In this document: piece by piece, positions 1 through 8,630 of the stretch
How positions within the stretch are numbered: position 1 is the first letter of the stretch
Layout: each line of letters begins with the position of its first letter
Assembly (NCBI RefSeq): GCF_014648695.1
Contig: NZ_BMRP01000016.1
Span: 1-64,000, forward strand
Reading direction: 5' to 3'
DNA from: Streptomyces albospinus
GTDB taxonomy: Bacteria; Actinomycetota; Actinomycetes; Streptomycetales; Streptomycetaceae
DNA length: 64,000 nucleotides
Notes under the pieces: generated by a model
Told to the model about the DNA's origin: nothing
The model's input: the letters and a program-made list of their open reading frames with translations, nothing else
Databases searched by the model: none
Made by a program: the position numbers and the translations under genes

Positions 1-45
1 TGCCCCACCTGCCACCGCGACATACCCACACCCGCACCAACCTGA
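1..45 (+). CDS. Possible 3' end of an upstream gene with a Cys-x2-Cys-His tail
   Basis: The first 15 codons of one forward frame read CPTCHRDIPTPAPT and then stop with TGA. A Cys-x2-Cys-His tail followed by Pro/Thr looks like the end of a zinc-ribbon protein whose body lies left of the window. There is no start here and too little sequence to assign a family. It may also be chance coding. Confidence 0.3.
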   Translation, partial: CPTCHRDIPTPAPT

Positions 46-148
46 CCAAGCACTACTAGCGCGGGAGGATGGGCGGTCGGCCGCCCGGCAAGGTCCGACC
101 GGCCCGGTGCGAACCGTCCCGGACACCCCACGAGGAGGAAGCAACAGC

Positions 149-2164
149 ATGGTGACCACGGCTCCGTACGGCGCCTGGGCATCCCCACTGGACGCCCGGA
201 CGGTCGCCGCCCGCGACGGCCGCCCGGCATGGGTCGGCTTCGTCGGTGACGACGTGTGGTGGACGGAGCCGCGGCCCGGCGAGGGCGGCCGGCGGGCGCT
301 GATCCGCCGGCGGCCGGACGGCGTCGAGGAGTCGGTGCTGCCCGCCCCCTGGAGGGTCCGCAGCCGGGTGGTGGAGTACGGCAGCCGGCCGTGGACCGGC
401 ACGGTCACCGAGCGCGGCCCGCTGGTCGTCTTCAGCAGCTCCGCCGACCAGCGGCTGTACGCCTACGAACCGGACAGCGGCGCCGCGCCGCGCCCGCTCA
501 CCCCGCGCTCCGCAGCGGCCGGCGGACTGCGCTGGGCCGACCCGGTGCTGCGGCCGGAGTCAGGCGAGGTGTGGTGCGTCCTGGAGGAGTTCGCGGAGGA
601 GCGGCCCACCGATCCGCGGCGGGTGATCGCCGCCGTGCCCCTCGACGGCTCGGCGGCGGAACGCCGTGAGTCGGTACGGGAGTTGAGTGATGACCGGCAT
701 CGCTTCCTGACCGGCCCGCGGATCTCGCCGGACGGCCGGCGGGTGGCCTGGCTCGCCTGGGAGGACCCCGTGACGTCCGGGGCCGGCACCCTGGCGATGG
801 TCGCCGAGATCACCGCCAAGGGAGAGTTCGCGGACATCCGGCCGCTGGCCGGAGACTTGGGCCCCGGCCATCCGGGCGGCGGCGCGCAAGGGGAGTCCAT
901 CGCCCAGGTCGAGTGGGCGACCGACGGCTCGCTCCTCTGCGTCTCCGACCGCGACGGCTGGTGGGAGCCGATGCGCCTCGACCCGGACGCGGCGGACGGC
1001 GGCAAGGCCGGCGGCCGGGCGCTGTGCCCCGGCCGGCAGGAGGAGTTCGGCGGTCCGCTGCGGACCATCGGGCAGCGCTGGTTAGTGCCCCTGGAGAACG
1101 GCACCCTCGCGGTGCTCCACGGTCGCGGCCCGAAGACCCTGGGCATCCTCGACCCGGTCAGCGGCGAGGTGGTCGACTCCGCCGGCCCCTGGACGGACTG
1201 GGCGGCCACGCTCGCGGCGCACGGCACCAGGGTCATCGGCGTCGCCGCCGGCCCGCGCGGCACGTACGACATCGTCGAGCTGGACACCTGCACCGGCCGC
1301 TCCCGGACGATCGCCGCCCGGCACACCGCCGTGCTGGACCGCGCGTACCACCCCAGCCCCCAGGCGCGTACGTTCACCGGCCCCGGCGGCCGGGTCATCC
1401 ACGCCCACATCCATCCGCCGCGCCACCCCGAACACGCAGCCCCCGAGGGCGAGTTGCCGCCCTATGTGGTGTGGGCGCCCAGCGGCCCGGCCGAGCACGC
1501 CCCGCCGGCGCTCGACCTGGAGATCGCCTACTTCACCTCCCGGGGCTTCGGCGTCGCCGCGGTCGACCACGGCGGCCCGACGGACCACGACCGGGAGTAC
1601 CGCGAGCGGCAGCGCGGCCGGCCGGGCATGGCCGACGTCGAGGACTGCGCGGCCGTCGCCCGGGCACTGGCCGATGAGGGAAGCGCCGATCGCGACCGGC
1701 TGGCCATCCGCGGCGGCGGCGCCGGCGGCTGGGTGGCCGCCGCCTCGCTGACCTCCACCGACCTCTATGCCTGCGGTGTGCTCCGCCACCCCGTCCTGGA
1801 CCTCGCCGCCCGGGCGACGGGCGGGGATCACGACCTGGAATCGCGGCATCCGGAGTCCCCGGCCGGCCCGCCGGCCGACGTCCCCGACCGCTCGCCGGCG
1901 CACCGCACGGACCGCATCACCGCCCCGTTCCTCCTGCTCCACGGCGCTGACGACGCGGTCTGCCCGCCTGCGAGGTGCGAGCGCTTCCTCGCCGGAGTCT
2001 CCGGGCGCGGCATTCCGCACGCCTGCCTGGTGTTCCCCGGAGAGGGCCACGGCTTCCGCTTCGCGGACACCCGGATCCGCGCCCTGGAGGCCGAGCTCGC
2101 CCTCTACGCCGAGACCTTCGGCATCGCCCGCGGCGATGTCCCGGTGCTGGCGCTGCACACATGA
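149..2164 (+). CDS. S9 (prolyl oligopeptidase) family protein with serine nucleophile replaced by glycine
   Basis: A 671-aa S9-type protein: N-terminal WD40/propeller-like half and C-terminal alpha/beta-hydrolase half. The start chosen is the ATG at 149, preceded by GAGGAGG; an in-frame ATG at 107 has no ribosome binding site. In the hydrolase domain the acid (HGADD) and histidine (GEGHGF) motifs are kept. The nucleophile elbow, normally GGSAGG, reads GGGAGG: residue 524 is Gly (GGC at 1718-1720), one base from a Ser codon. If this is the true sequence the protein should lack peptidase activity. Leu312 is a TTA codon (1082-1084), so translation would need the bldA tRNA. The stop overlaps the next start as ATGA, implying translational coupling. 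No signal peptide is visible, so it should be cytoplasmic. Confidence 0.9.
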   Translation: MVTTAPYGAWASPLDARTVAARDGRPAWVGFVGDDVWWTEPRPGEGGRRALIRRRPDGVEESVLPAPWRVRSRVVEYGSRPWTGTVTERGPLVVFSSSADQRLYAYEPDSGAAPRPLTPRSAAAGGLRWADPVLRPESGEVWCVLEEFAEERPTDPRRVIAAVPLDGSAAERRESVRELSDDRHRFLTGPRISPDGRRVAWLAWEDPVTSGAGTLAMVAEITAKGEFADIRPLAGDLGPGHPGGGAQGESIAQVEWATDGSLLCVSDRDGWWEPMRLDPDAADGGKAGGRALCPGRQEEFGGPLRTIGQRWLVPLENGTLAVLHGRGPKTLGILDPVSGEVVDSAGPWTDWAATLAAHGTRVIGVAAGPRGTYDIVELDTCTGRSRTIAARHTAVLDRAYHPSPQARTFTGPGGRVIHAHIHPPRHPEHAAPEGELPPYVVWAPSGPAEHAPPALDLEIAYFTSRGFGVAAVDHGGPTDHDREYRERQRGRPGMADVEDCAAVARALADEGSADRDRLAIRGGGAGGWVAAASLTSTDLYACGVLRHPVLDLAARATGGDHDLESRHPESPAGPPADVPDRSPAHRTDRITAPFLLLHGADDAVCPPARCERFLAGVSGRGIPHACLVFPGEGHGFRFADTRIRALEAELALYAETFGIARGDVPVLALHT

Positions 2165-3102
2165 CGGCGGCGGAGGTGGCGGAGCTGATCCGGCCGCGGC
2201 GGCTGCGACCCGGCGACCGGGTGGCGGTCGTGGCGCCGAGCGGTCCCGTCGCGCCCGAGCGGCTGGCCAGCGGGCTGGACACTCTGCGCGGCTGGGGCCT
2301 GGATCCGGTCACCGCGCCCCATGTCCACACCGGGCACGGCACGTTGGGCCATCTCGCGGCGGCCGACGAGGCCCGCGCCCGCGACCTCCAGGAGGCGTGG
2401 TGCGACCCGTCCGTCACGGCGGTGTTCGCGGCCCGCGGTGGCTACGGGGCCCAGCGGATGGTCGACCTGCTGGACTGGGAAGCCCTTCGTGCTGCGGTCC
2501 CGAAGCCGCTGATCGGGTTCAGCGATGTGACGGTGCTGCACGAGGCGTTCGCGGTGCGTGCCGGCGTCACCTCGCTGCACGGCCCCTCCGTCGCCGCCCA
2601 GGCCCTCTCCCAGGACGAGCCCACCCGCGAGCATCTGCGGCGCACGCTCTTCGCGCCGGAGACGGTCCGCACCCTGGCGTCGGCCTCCGTCCGGCCGCTG
2701 GTGCCGGGCCGCGCCCGCGGTGTCACCCTCGGCGGCTGTCTGACCCTGCTCGCCGCCGAGCTGGGCACCCCGCGGGCCCGCCCCGGCGCGGCCGGCGGTC
2801 TGCTCCTCCTGGAGGACACCGGGGAACCGCCGTACCGCATCGACCGCGCACTCACCCAGCTCCTGCGCGCCGGCTGGCTGGACGGCGTCGCGGGGATCGT
2901 GCTCGGCTCCTGGGCCCGCTGCGGTCCGTACGAGCGGCTGCGGGAGGTGCTGGCGGATCGACTGGGCGGCCTCGGGGTGCCGGTGGTGGAGGAGTTCGGG
3001 TTCGGGCACGGCGACTCCGCGCTGACGGTGCCGCTCGGCGTGCCGGCGGAGCTGGACGCATCGGCGGGCACGCTGATCTGTGCGATACCCGCATTGCTTT
3101 GA
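2161..3102 (+). CDS. LD-carboxypeptidase, family S66 (muramoyltetrapeptide carboxypeptidase/MccF type)
   Basis: A 313-aa cytoplasmic S66 peptidase, a family that cleaves the L,D bond of recycled muropeptides or inactivates peptide-nucleotide toxins such as microcin C. Family landmarks are all present: ARGGYGAQR, the serine-bearing GFSDVT, the glutamate segment LLEDTGEPPYRIDR and GHGDSALTVPLG carrying the histidine. Length is normal. The ATG lies inside the stop codon of the preceding S9 gene, so the two are translationally coupled and probably act together in peptide turnover. Whether the natural substrate is peptidoglycan or another peptide cannot be told from sequence. Confidence 0.92.
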   Translation: MTAAEVAELIRPRRLRPGDRVAVVAPSGPVAPERLASGLDTLRGWGLDPVTAPHVHTGHGTLGHLAAADEARARDLQEAWCDPSVTAVFAARGGYGAQRMVDLLDWEALRAAVPKPLIGFSDVTVLHEAFAVRAGVTSLHGPSVAAQALSQDEPTREHLRRTLFAPETVRTLASASVRPLVPGRARGVTLGGCLTLLAAELGTPRARPGAAGGLLLLEDTGEPPYRIDRALTQLLRAGWLDGVAGIVLGSWARCGPYERLREVLADRLGGLGVPVVEEFGFGHGDSALTVPLGVPAELDASAGTLICAIPALL

Positions 3103-3307
3103 GGGCGGGCGGCCCGACATTAGGCTGACGTAGCGTCAAAATCATTGTCCCCGCTGCCGTCGTACGCCCCATATTTCCGTGGGTAGCCATGAACTGACGC
3201 CCCGACACCACCCCGTGCCGTGAGCGTTGACATGTCCGTTACTCGTGTCACACCATGACCCCGCCGCTACCGACTGGTTGGTACGACGTGTCCTTGTGGA
3301 GGTCTGC
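3103..3307. promoter_or_regulatory. Intergenic promoter region with TGACG-TAG-CGTCA inverted repeat
   Basis: About 200 bp separate the LD-carboxypeptidase from the secreted hydrolase gene. A perfect 5-bp inverted repeat with a 3-bp spacer lies at 3126-3138, directly followed by an A/T-richer stretch (AAAATCATTG) that stands out in this GC-rich DNA. It is a plausible operator-promoter for the downstream gene. No regulator can be named. Confidence 0.35.
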
Positions 3308-5137
3308 GTGCCCAGCGTGTCCCGAGCCGTGTCCCGCCCCGTACTCCGCACGTCCCTCGCCCTGCTGGCCGGCACCGCCCTCGCTGCGCCCCTCATCCTG
3401 AGCGCCCCCGTCGCGGCCGGGGGCGCCGCCGCCCCGTATACCGTCAGCGCGCTGACGGTGACCGTCCATACGGGTGACCGCACCTGCCCCGTGGACGTCG
3501 ACCTGTACCGCCCCCGGGGCGTGGACGCCGCGCATCCGGCGCCCGCCGTGCTGACCACCAACGGCTTCGGCGGCAGCAAGGCGGACGGTTCGACCGACGC
3601 CATCGCCAGGGCCTTCGCCTCCCGCGGCTATGTCGCCCTGGCCTACTCCGGCCTCGGGTTCGGCAGGACCGGCTGCCCGATCTCCCTCGACGACCCCGGG
3701 ACCGACGGCACGGCGGCCGGCCGGCTGATCGACCTGCTCGCCGGGACGCGGACCGCCGACGACGGCACCCGCATCGACTACGTCACCAAGGACCGGCCCG
3801 GAGATCCGCGGGTGGGCATGATCGGCGGGTCCTACGGCGGCGCGATCCAGATGGCGACCGCCGCCGTGGACCACCGCGTAGACGCCCTCGTGCCGCTGAT
3901 CACCTGGAACGACCTCGGCTACTCCCTCGACCCCAACAACGCCGGCCGCACACGGGACGTCAGCGGACCGGTGCCCGGCGCGTACAAGTACCAGTGGACG
4001 AACGGGTTCTTCCTGATCGGCGAGGCGCAGGGGCTGCTCAATCCGGGGCTGGACCTGTCGCGGACCGGCGGCGCGGGGTGCCTGCACTTCGTCGCGCCGG
4101 CCTGCCGGATAAAACGGCTGCTGGATTCCCGCAGATATCCGGAGGGCCGGACCGAGGAGATGCTCCAGTACGTGCGCAGCGTCTCACCGGTCTCGTACCT
4201 GAAGTCGGTCAGGGCGCCGACGCTGCTGGTCCAGGGGGAGGCCGACAGCCTCTTCAACCTCAACGAGGCCGTGGCCACGTACCGGACCCTCCGCGCGCAG
4301 GGTACCCCGACCGGGATGATCTGGCAGTCCTGGGGCCACAGCGGCGGGATCAAGGACCCCCCGAAGGGTGAACTGAACCTGGCCAAGGGCAACTTGGAGA
4401 GCAGTTATGTGGGGCAGCGGATCCTCGCCTGGTTCGACCGCTATCTGCGTCACCGCACGGTGACCGGTACCGGCCCGGCCTTCGCGTACTACCGGGACTG
4501 GGCGACCGGCAGGAGCGCCTATGCCACCTCGTCCGCCTACCCCGTGGGCGGCAGTCAGCGGCTCTATCTCTCCGGTGACGGCATGCTCGTCGACAACCGC
4601 GGCAAGGTCGCGAGCGGCAGCCGGGAGTACCGCAATCTGCCGGTGCCCACCAGCCATTCGGAGACCTCGCTGGCCGGCCTGATCGGGTTCCCGGACATGC
4701 CGCCGTACGACATCAAGGGCACCTACCTGGACTGGACGTCGGCGCCGGTGTCCGGCGGGCCGGTGGACGTCGTGGGCGCGCCCAAGGTGACGCTGAGGGT
4801 CGACTCTCCCCAGGCCGAGAGGGTGCAGAACTCCTCGGACGCGGCCGACAAGCTGGTCCTCTTCGCGAAGCTGTACGACGTCGCGCCGGACGGCACGAAG
4901 ACGCTGGTGCACCGGTTGGTGGCCCCGGCCCGGGTGCCCGATGTGACCCGGAAGTTCACCGTGGAACTCCCGGGCATCGTGCATCGCTACGAGCCGGGGC
5001 ACCGGCTGCGGCTGGTGATCGCCGCGAGTGATGCCGCCTATGCGGGCAATCGCGGGGTGAAGCGGGTGACGGTCACCAGCGCTCCCGAGGACACCGGGGT
5101 CCTCGAACTTCCCGTCACCGAAGGGGTGTTGCCGTAG
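3308..5137 (+). CDS. Secreted X-Pro dipeptidyl-peptidase / CocE-NonD family hydrolase (S15)
   Basis: A 609-aa exported hydrolase. Residues 1-40 form a signal peptide with twin arginines well separated and a hydrophobic run (LALLAGTALAAPLILSAPVAA) ending in an Ala-rich cleavage site. The alpha/beta-hydrolase domain has the nucleophile elbow GGSYGG (Ser175), the acid in VQGEADSLFN and the histidine in WGHSGG. The C-terminal third is the jelly-roll typical of X-Pro peptidases (PepX_C). The GTG at 3308 is preferred because GGAGG ends 5 nt upstream; an upstream in-frame ATG at 3227 would bury the signal peptide. It probably hydrolyses proline-containing peptides or esters outside the cell. Confidence 0.9.
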   Translation: MPSVSRAVSRPVLRTSLALLAGTALAAPLILSAPVAAGGAAAPYTVSALTVTVHTGDRTCPVDVDLYRPRGVDAAHPAPAVLTTNGFGGSKADGSTDAIARAFASRGYVALAYSGLGFGRTGCPISLDDPGTDGTAAGRLIDLLAGTRTADDGTRIDYVTKDRPGDPRVGMIGGSYGGAIQMATAAVDHRVDALVPLITWNDLGYSLDPNNAGRTRDVSGPVPGAYKYQWTNGFFLIGEAQGLLNPGLDLSRTGGAGCLHFVAPACRIKRLLDSRRYPEGRTEEMLQYVRSVSPVSYLKSVRAPTLLVQGEADSLFNLNEAVATYRTLRAQGTPTGMIWQSWGHSGGIKDPPKGELNLAKGNLESSYVGQRILAWFDRYLRHRTVTGTGPAFAYYRDWATGRSAYATSSAYPVGGSQRLYLSGDGMLVDNRGKVASGSREYRNLPVPTSHSETSLAGLIGFPDMPPYDIKGTYLDWTSAPVSGGPVDVVGAPKVTLRVDSPQAERVQNSSDAADKLVLFAKLYDVAPDGTKTLVHRLVAPARVPDVTRKFTVELPGIVHRYEPGHRLRLVIAASDAAYAGNRGVKRVTVTSAPEDTGVLELPVTEGVLP

Positions 5138-5309
5138 CGGATGGGGTGGATGCCGTACTGATCGGGGTCAAGGGCGGAACGCAGCGTGCGCGCCGCGGTC
5201 ACCTGGCGCCGGCCGCAAGCCGTACGCGTCGGCCGCACGCCATGGGCGTCGGCCGGGGGCCGCGGGCGTCATCCGGGTCGTCCGCGCGTGGGGGGCAGGT
5301 CGTCCGGCG

Positions 5310-5504
5310 TCAGTCCTCCGCGATCGTGATGGCCTGTACGGGGCACGCGCGGGCGGCCTCGCCCACCAGGGGGTCGCCCGCGCCGTCCTCACGGCCGGGC
5401 AGCAGTGCGCTGAATCCGTCGTCGTCCTGGGTGAACACCGACGGTGCCGTGAGCGCGCACTGGCCGGAGCCGATACAGAGGTTCTTGTCGATGGTGATCC
5501 GCAT
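5310..5504 (-). CDS. Ferredoxin, [3Fe-4S] type, P450 redox partner
   Basis: A 64-aa small ferredoxin. The first cluster motif is C-IGSGQ-C and the last ligand lies in ACPVQAI; the position that is Cys in [4Fe-4S] ferredoxins is Gly, as in the [3Fe-4S] ferredoxins paired with actinobacterial P450s. The gene lies 48 bp downstream of the P450 gene on the same strand, so the two are almost certainly co-transcribed and this protein supplies electrons to the P450. Confidence 0.93.
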   Translation of the reverse strand: MRITIDKNLCIGSGQCALTAPSVFTQDDDGFSALLPGREDGAGDPLVGEAARACPVQAITIAED

Positions 5505-5552
5505 GTCGGAACCCTTTCCGTGGGCTGCCCCCTTGGTGGAGGCCGGGTGGCG

Positions 5553-6740
5553 CTACCAGGCCAGAGGCAGTTCGAGCATTCCTTGCAGAGTGTCCCCCGG
5601 CTTGAACGGAATGTCGGCAGCCGGCACGGCGAGTCGCAGATCGGGGATCCGCGTGAAGAGCGAGCGCAGCGCGATCTCCATCTCCGCGCGGGCGAGATTC
5701 TGCCCGAGGCACTGGTGGACGCCGAAGCCGAATGCGATGTGGTGGCGCGCCGAACGGCCGACGTCCAGCTCGTCCGGCGACGGATAGGCCGTCCCGTCGC
5801 GGTTGATCAGTGACGTCGAGAACACCACCCCGTCGCCCGTCCGGATGGTCCGCCCGGCGATCTGGATGTCCTCGGTCGCCACCCGCAGCATCCCGTCGGC
5901 TATGGACAGGAACCGGAGCAACTCCTCGACCGCGGACGGCATCAGGCTCTCGTCCGCCCGCAACTTGGCCAACTGCTCGGGGTGTTGCAGGAGGGTGAAG
6001 GTGCCGAGCGAGATCATGTTGGCGGTGGTCTCATGGCCGGCGACCAGCAGGACCATGGTCAGCCGGACCAGCTCGTCGCGCTCGACGGCACCGGCCCGGA
6101 GCCGCTCCTCGATCAGCTCGTCCAGCAGGCCGTCGCCGGGATCCTGCTCCTTGCGGGCGATCAGGTCCGAGAGATAGCCCTCCAGCTCGGTGCGGGCCCG
6201 ATGGACTTCCTCGGCCGTACGACCGCGGAGCAGACGGCGGGACTGCTCCTCGAAGAACTCATGGTCGCCATACGGGACGCCGAGCAGCGAGCAGATGACC
6301 ATCGAGGGCACCGGCAGGGCGAACGCGGAGACCAGCTCGGCGGGCGGGCCCTGCGCCAGCATCCGGTCCAGCAGCTCGTCGACGGTCTGCTGGATCCGCG
6401 GACGGAGCGCTGCGGTCCGCTTGAGGCTGAAGCTCGGGATCAGCATCCGGCGCTGGGAGTTGTGCTCGGGGTCGTCCGTACCGACCAGCGGCGCCCGGAA
6501 GCGCCGGGCGGCGTTGAACCGCTCGCCCGGCGCCGGGAACGACGGGTTCTGCCGGTCGGACGAGAGCCGGGGGTCGGTCAGCAGCGCCCGCGCCTCGGTG
6601 TGGCCGGTCACGGCCCAGACCTTGCGGCCGTCGTAGAAGGTGACGTGCGTGAGCGGGCCTGCCTCGCGCAGCGGTCGGTAGTTCGCCGGCGGGTGGTAGG
6701 GGCAGGTGCGGTCCTGGGGGAAGGAGACGGTCTCGGTCAC
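5553..6740 (-). CDS. Cytochrome P450, CYP105-like
   Basis: A 395-aa soluble bacterial P450. The I-helix oxygen-activation motif is AGHETT, the K-helix ExxR is EELLR, and the heme loop is FGFGVHQCLG with the axial Cys. Sequence style around the heme loop (QNLARAEMEIAL) is that of CYP105 enzymes, which hydroxylate diverse xenobiotics and secondary metabolites. The GTG at 6740 is chosen because GGAGG precedes it by 5 nt; the reading frame stays open further upstream but without a convincing start. Its partner ferredoxin lies directly downstream and a TetR gene lies 185 bp upstream on the same strand, a likely control gene. The substrate cannot be inferred. Confidence 0.95.
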   Translation of the reverse strand: MTETVSFPQDRTCPYHPPANYRPLREAGPLTHVTFYDGRKVWAVTGHTEARALLTDPRLSSDRQNPSFPAPGERFNAARRFRAPLVGTDDPEHNSQRRMLIPSFSLKRTAALRPRIQQTVDELLDRMLAQGPPAELVSAFALPVPSMVICSLLGVPYGDHEFFEEQSRRLLRGRTAEEVHRARTELEGYLSDLIARKEQDPGDGLLDELIEERLRAGAVERDELVRLTMVLLVAGHETTANMISLGTFTLLQHPEQLAKLRADESLMPSAVEELLRFLSIADGMLRVATEDIQIAGRTIRTGDGVVFSTSLINRDGTAYPSPDELDVGRSARHHIAFGFGVHQCLGQNLARAEMEIALRSLFTRIPDLRLAVPAADIPFKPGDTLQGMLELPLAW

Positions 6741-6925
6741 GGATTCCTCCCGTGCGGGTGAGGTGAGCCGGTCGTCAGTCGGACGTCGTTGCCGACTCCC
6801 GTGTGACATGCCGGCCCTGGAAGCGAGCCCGGCTGCGCCGCACCGGTCCATGCGATGCCCACGGCACCCCGCGGTCCCCGTACGATCCGGCCGACGCGGC
6901 GCGGAATCAGCCCCGTTCGATCCCT

Positions 6926-7609
6926 TCACCCCCTCTCGGCGGCGGATTCCGATGCGCGAGTATCCGGGCTTACCTCGCGAACGTCCGGACTTGTGCCGGT
7001 GGTTCCCGCCGGGCGCAACAAGGTCTCCAGCACCGCGTCCAGATGGCGGTCGCGGGCGTCCCCGGCCGGCAGCGTCCCGGGAACCGCGTGGCTCAGCTGG
7101 GCGTGACCGAGGTAGGTGGTGTACGCGAGCAGGCCGCGGCGCTGTGCCTCGTCCTCCGGGAAGCCCAACTCCGCGTAGAGCGCTGCGATATGGCCGATGC
7201 GGCGGTCCGTCACCCGGGCGAGCGCAGCCGCCACCCGCGGATCCGCTGCGGACGCGAGCAAGGAGACCTCAAGGGGGTCCTCGGCGGCACGGTGGGTGCC
7301 CCGCACGAACAACCTGCGGAGCCGGGCGCCGGGGTCGGGCTCTTCCGCCAACTCGGCTATCACGGCCTCGGTGCGGCTCTCCTCCCAGCGCTCCAGCGCG
7401 GCCTCGATCAGCGCGTCCCGATTGGTGAAGTGCCAGTAGAAGCTGCCCTTCGTGGTGCCCAGCCGGGCCGCGAGCGGCTCCACGGCCACCGCCGCGAGTC
7501 CGCCCTCGCCCATGGCCGCCAGGGCCGCATCGGCCCAGTCCCGCGCGGTCAGCCGCTGCCGCGCACCGCTCCCGCGGGTCTCCCTCGCTCGCTCTCGCAC
7601 CATGACCAT
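6926..7609 (-). CDS. TetR family transcriptional regulator
   Basis: A 227-aa TetR repressor. The N-terminal helix-turn-helix contains the typical segment TTKGSFYWHFTNRDAL; the C-terminal half is a variable ligand-binding domain. Two starts are possible, ATG at 7609 or the second ATG at 7603. Both fall at the edge of a perfect palindrome shared with the divergent gene, which implies a very short or leaderless transcript and autoregulation. It likely represses the divergent SRPBCC gene and perhaps the P450 and ferredoxin downstream. The ligand is unknown. Confidence 0.9.
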   Translation of the reverse strand: MVMVRERARETRGSGARQRLTARDWADAALAAMGEGGLAAVAVEPLAARLGTTKGSFYWHFTNRDALIEAALERWEESRTEAVIAELAEEPDPGARLRRLFVRGTHRAAEDPLEVSLLASAADPRVAAALARVTDRRIGHIAALYAELGFPEDEAQRRGLLAYTTYLGHAQLSHAVPGTLPAGDARDRHLDAVLETLLRPAGTTGTSPDVREVSPDTRASESAAERG

Positions 7610-7645
7610 ACGCTACCGTATGGTCAAAACATACGCCACCGTATG
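7603..7645. promoter_or_regulatory. Paired TetR-type operators
   Basis: Two related inverted repeats lie between the divergent genes. The first, 7603-7626, has perfect 10-bp arms (TGACCATACG and its complement) around CTAC. The second, 7630-7645, has perfect 6-bp arms (CATACG/CGTATG) around CCAC. The centres are 23 bp apart, about two helical turns. The first overlaps the TetR start codon and the second sits just before the ribosome binding site of the SRPBCC gene, as expected of an operator controlling both. Confidence 0.75.
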
Positions 7646-7655
7646 GAGGTGCCCT

Positions 7656-8573
7656 GTGCGCACGGTCCGCAACGTCCATACCCGCACTGTCCAGGCCCCG
7701 GCGAGCGTCGTGGGAGCCTTGCTCGACCGGCTCGGCGGCGATCCCGATCCGCTCTTCCCGACGCCCGCCTGGCACCCGATGCGCCTCGACCGCCCTCTGG
7801 AGGTCGGTGCCGTCGGCGACCACGGCCTGGGCCCCTACCGGGTGACGGTCCACGAACCCGGCCGCCGCATCCGCTTCGCCTTCCCCCCGGGGCCGGACGG
7901 CGACGACACCGGCTACCACGAGTTCACCGTCCACCCCTTGGGGTCGGACCGCTGCCGGGTCGACCACGTCCTGGAGGTCCGGCGCGCCTTCGCCCGCAGG
8001 CTCGTGTGGCATCTGGCGATCCGTGCCGGGCACGACACCGTCGTCGAGGAGACGCTCGACAACGTCGAACGGGCGGCCACCGGACAGCTCCGCGCCTCCG
8101 TCCGCTGGTCGGCGCGCGTACGGCTGCTCAACCGCCTGCTGTGGGACCGCCCGACGGCCGTCGACCTCCCGGAGGGCGCTCGGCTGGCACGCCGTGCCTT
8201 TCCGCGCACGGACTTCCAGGACGCCTGGCAGCTGCCGCTGCGGCCCGGTATGCCGACGGAACCGGAAGCCTGGGAAGGGGTGTTGCGCGGTGCGCCGTTC
8301 CCGGTGGTGGGCCGGGAAGGCGGCGAGATCCTGCTCGGCAAGGACGCCGGCCACCTGGATTTCCGGGCCTCCATCCTGGTCGCCGACGGCCGCGTCACCC
8401 TCGGCACGGTCGTCCGCACCCACCACCGGGGCGGGCGGCTCTACCTCGCCCTCGTCCGGCGCGTCCACCCCTTCATGGCCCGCACGATGCTGCGCCGCAC
8501 CCATCGCCGGCTGGCCCTGGCGGCACCCGGCGCGGGGGAGCGGTGGGCGGCGCGCCCTCCCGTGGGGCGGTGA
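7656..8573 (+). CDS. SRPBCC/DUF2867 family protein
   Basis: A 305-aa protein with two parts: an N-terminal SRPBCC-like half (about 1-160, polyketide-cyclase/lipid-binding fold) and a C-terminal DUF2867 region beginning near AFPRTDFQDAW. The GTG start at 7656 follows GGAGGT by 5 nt. It is transcribed away from the TetR gene across the shared operators, so it is the most likely direct target of that regulator. The function is unknown; lipid or small hydrophobic ligand handling is suggested by the fold only. Confidence 0.8.
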   Translation: MRTVRNVHTRTVQAPASVVGALLDRLGGDPDPLFPTPAWHPMRLDRPLEVGAVGDHGLGPYRVTVHEPGRRIRFAFPPGPDGDDTGYHEFTVHPLGSDRCRVDHVLEVRRAFARRLVWHLAIRAGHDTVVEETLDNVERAATGQLRASVRWSARVRLLNRLLWDRPTAVDLPEGARLARRAFPRTDFQDAWQLPLRPGMPTEPEAWEGVLRGAPFPVVGREGGEILLGKDAGHLDFRASILVADGRVTLGTVVRTHHRGGRLYLALVRRVHPFMARTMLRRTHRRLALAAPGAGERWAARPPVGR

Positions 8574-8630
8574 TCCGCGGGATACGGGGATCCACTGGTC
8601 ACTGCTGGCACTGAGTGCCAAACTCGCTTC

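Noticed and set aside
463..1410. Long reverse-strand open frame over the S9 peptidase gene
   Set aside because: Its codon positions lack the third-base GC pattern of a gene and its translation is low-complexity; it mirrors the forward gene.
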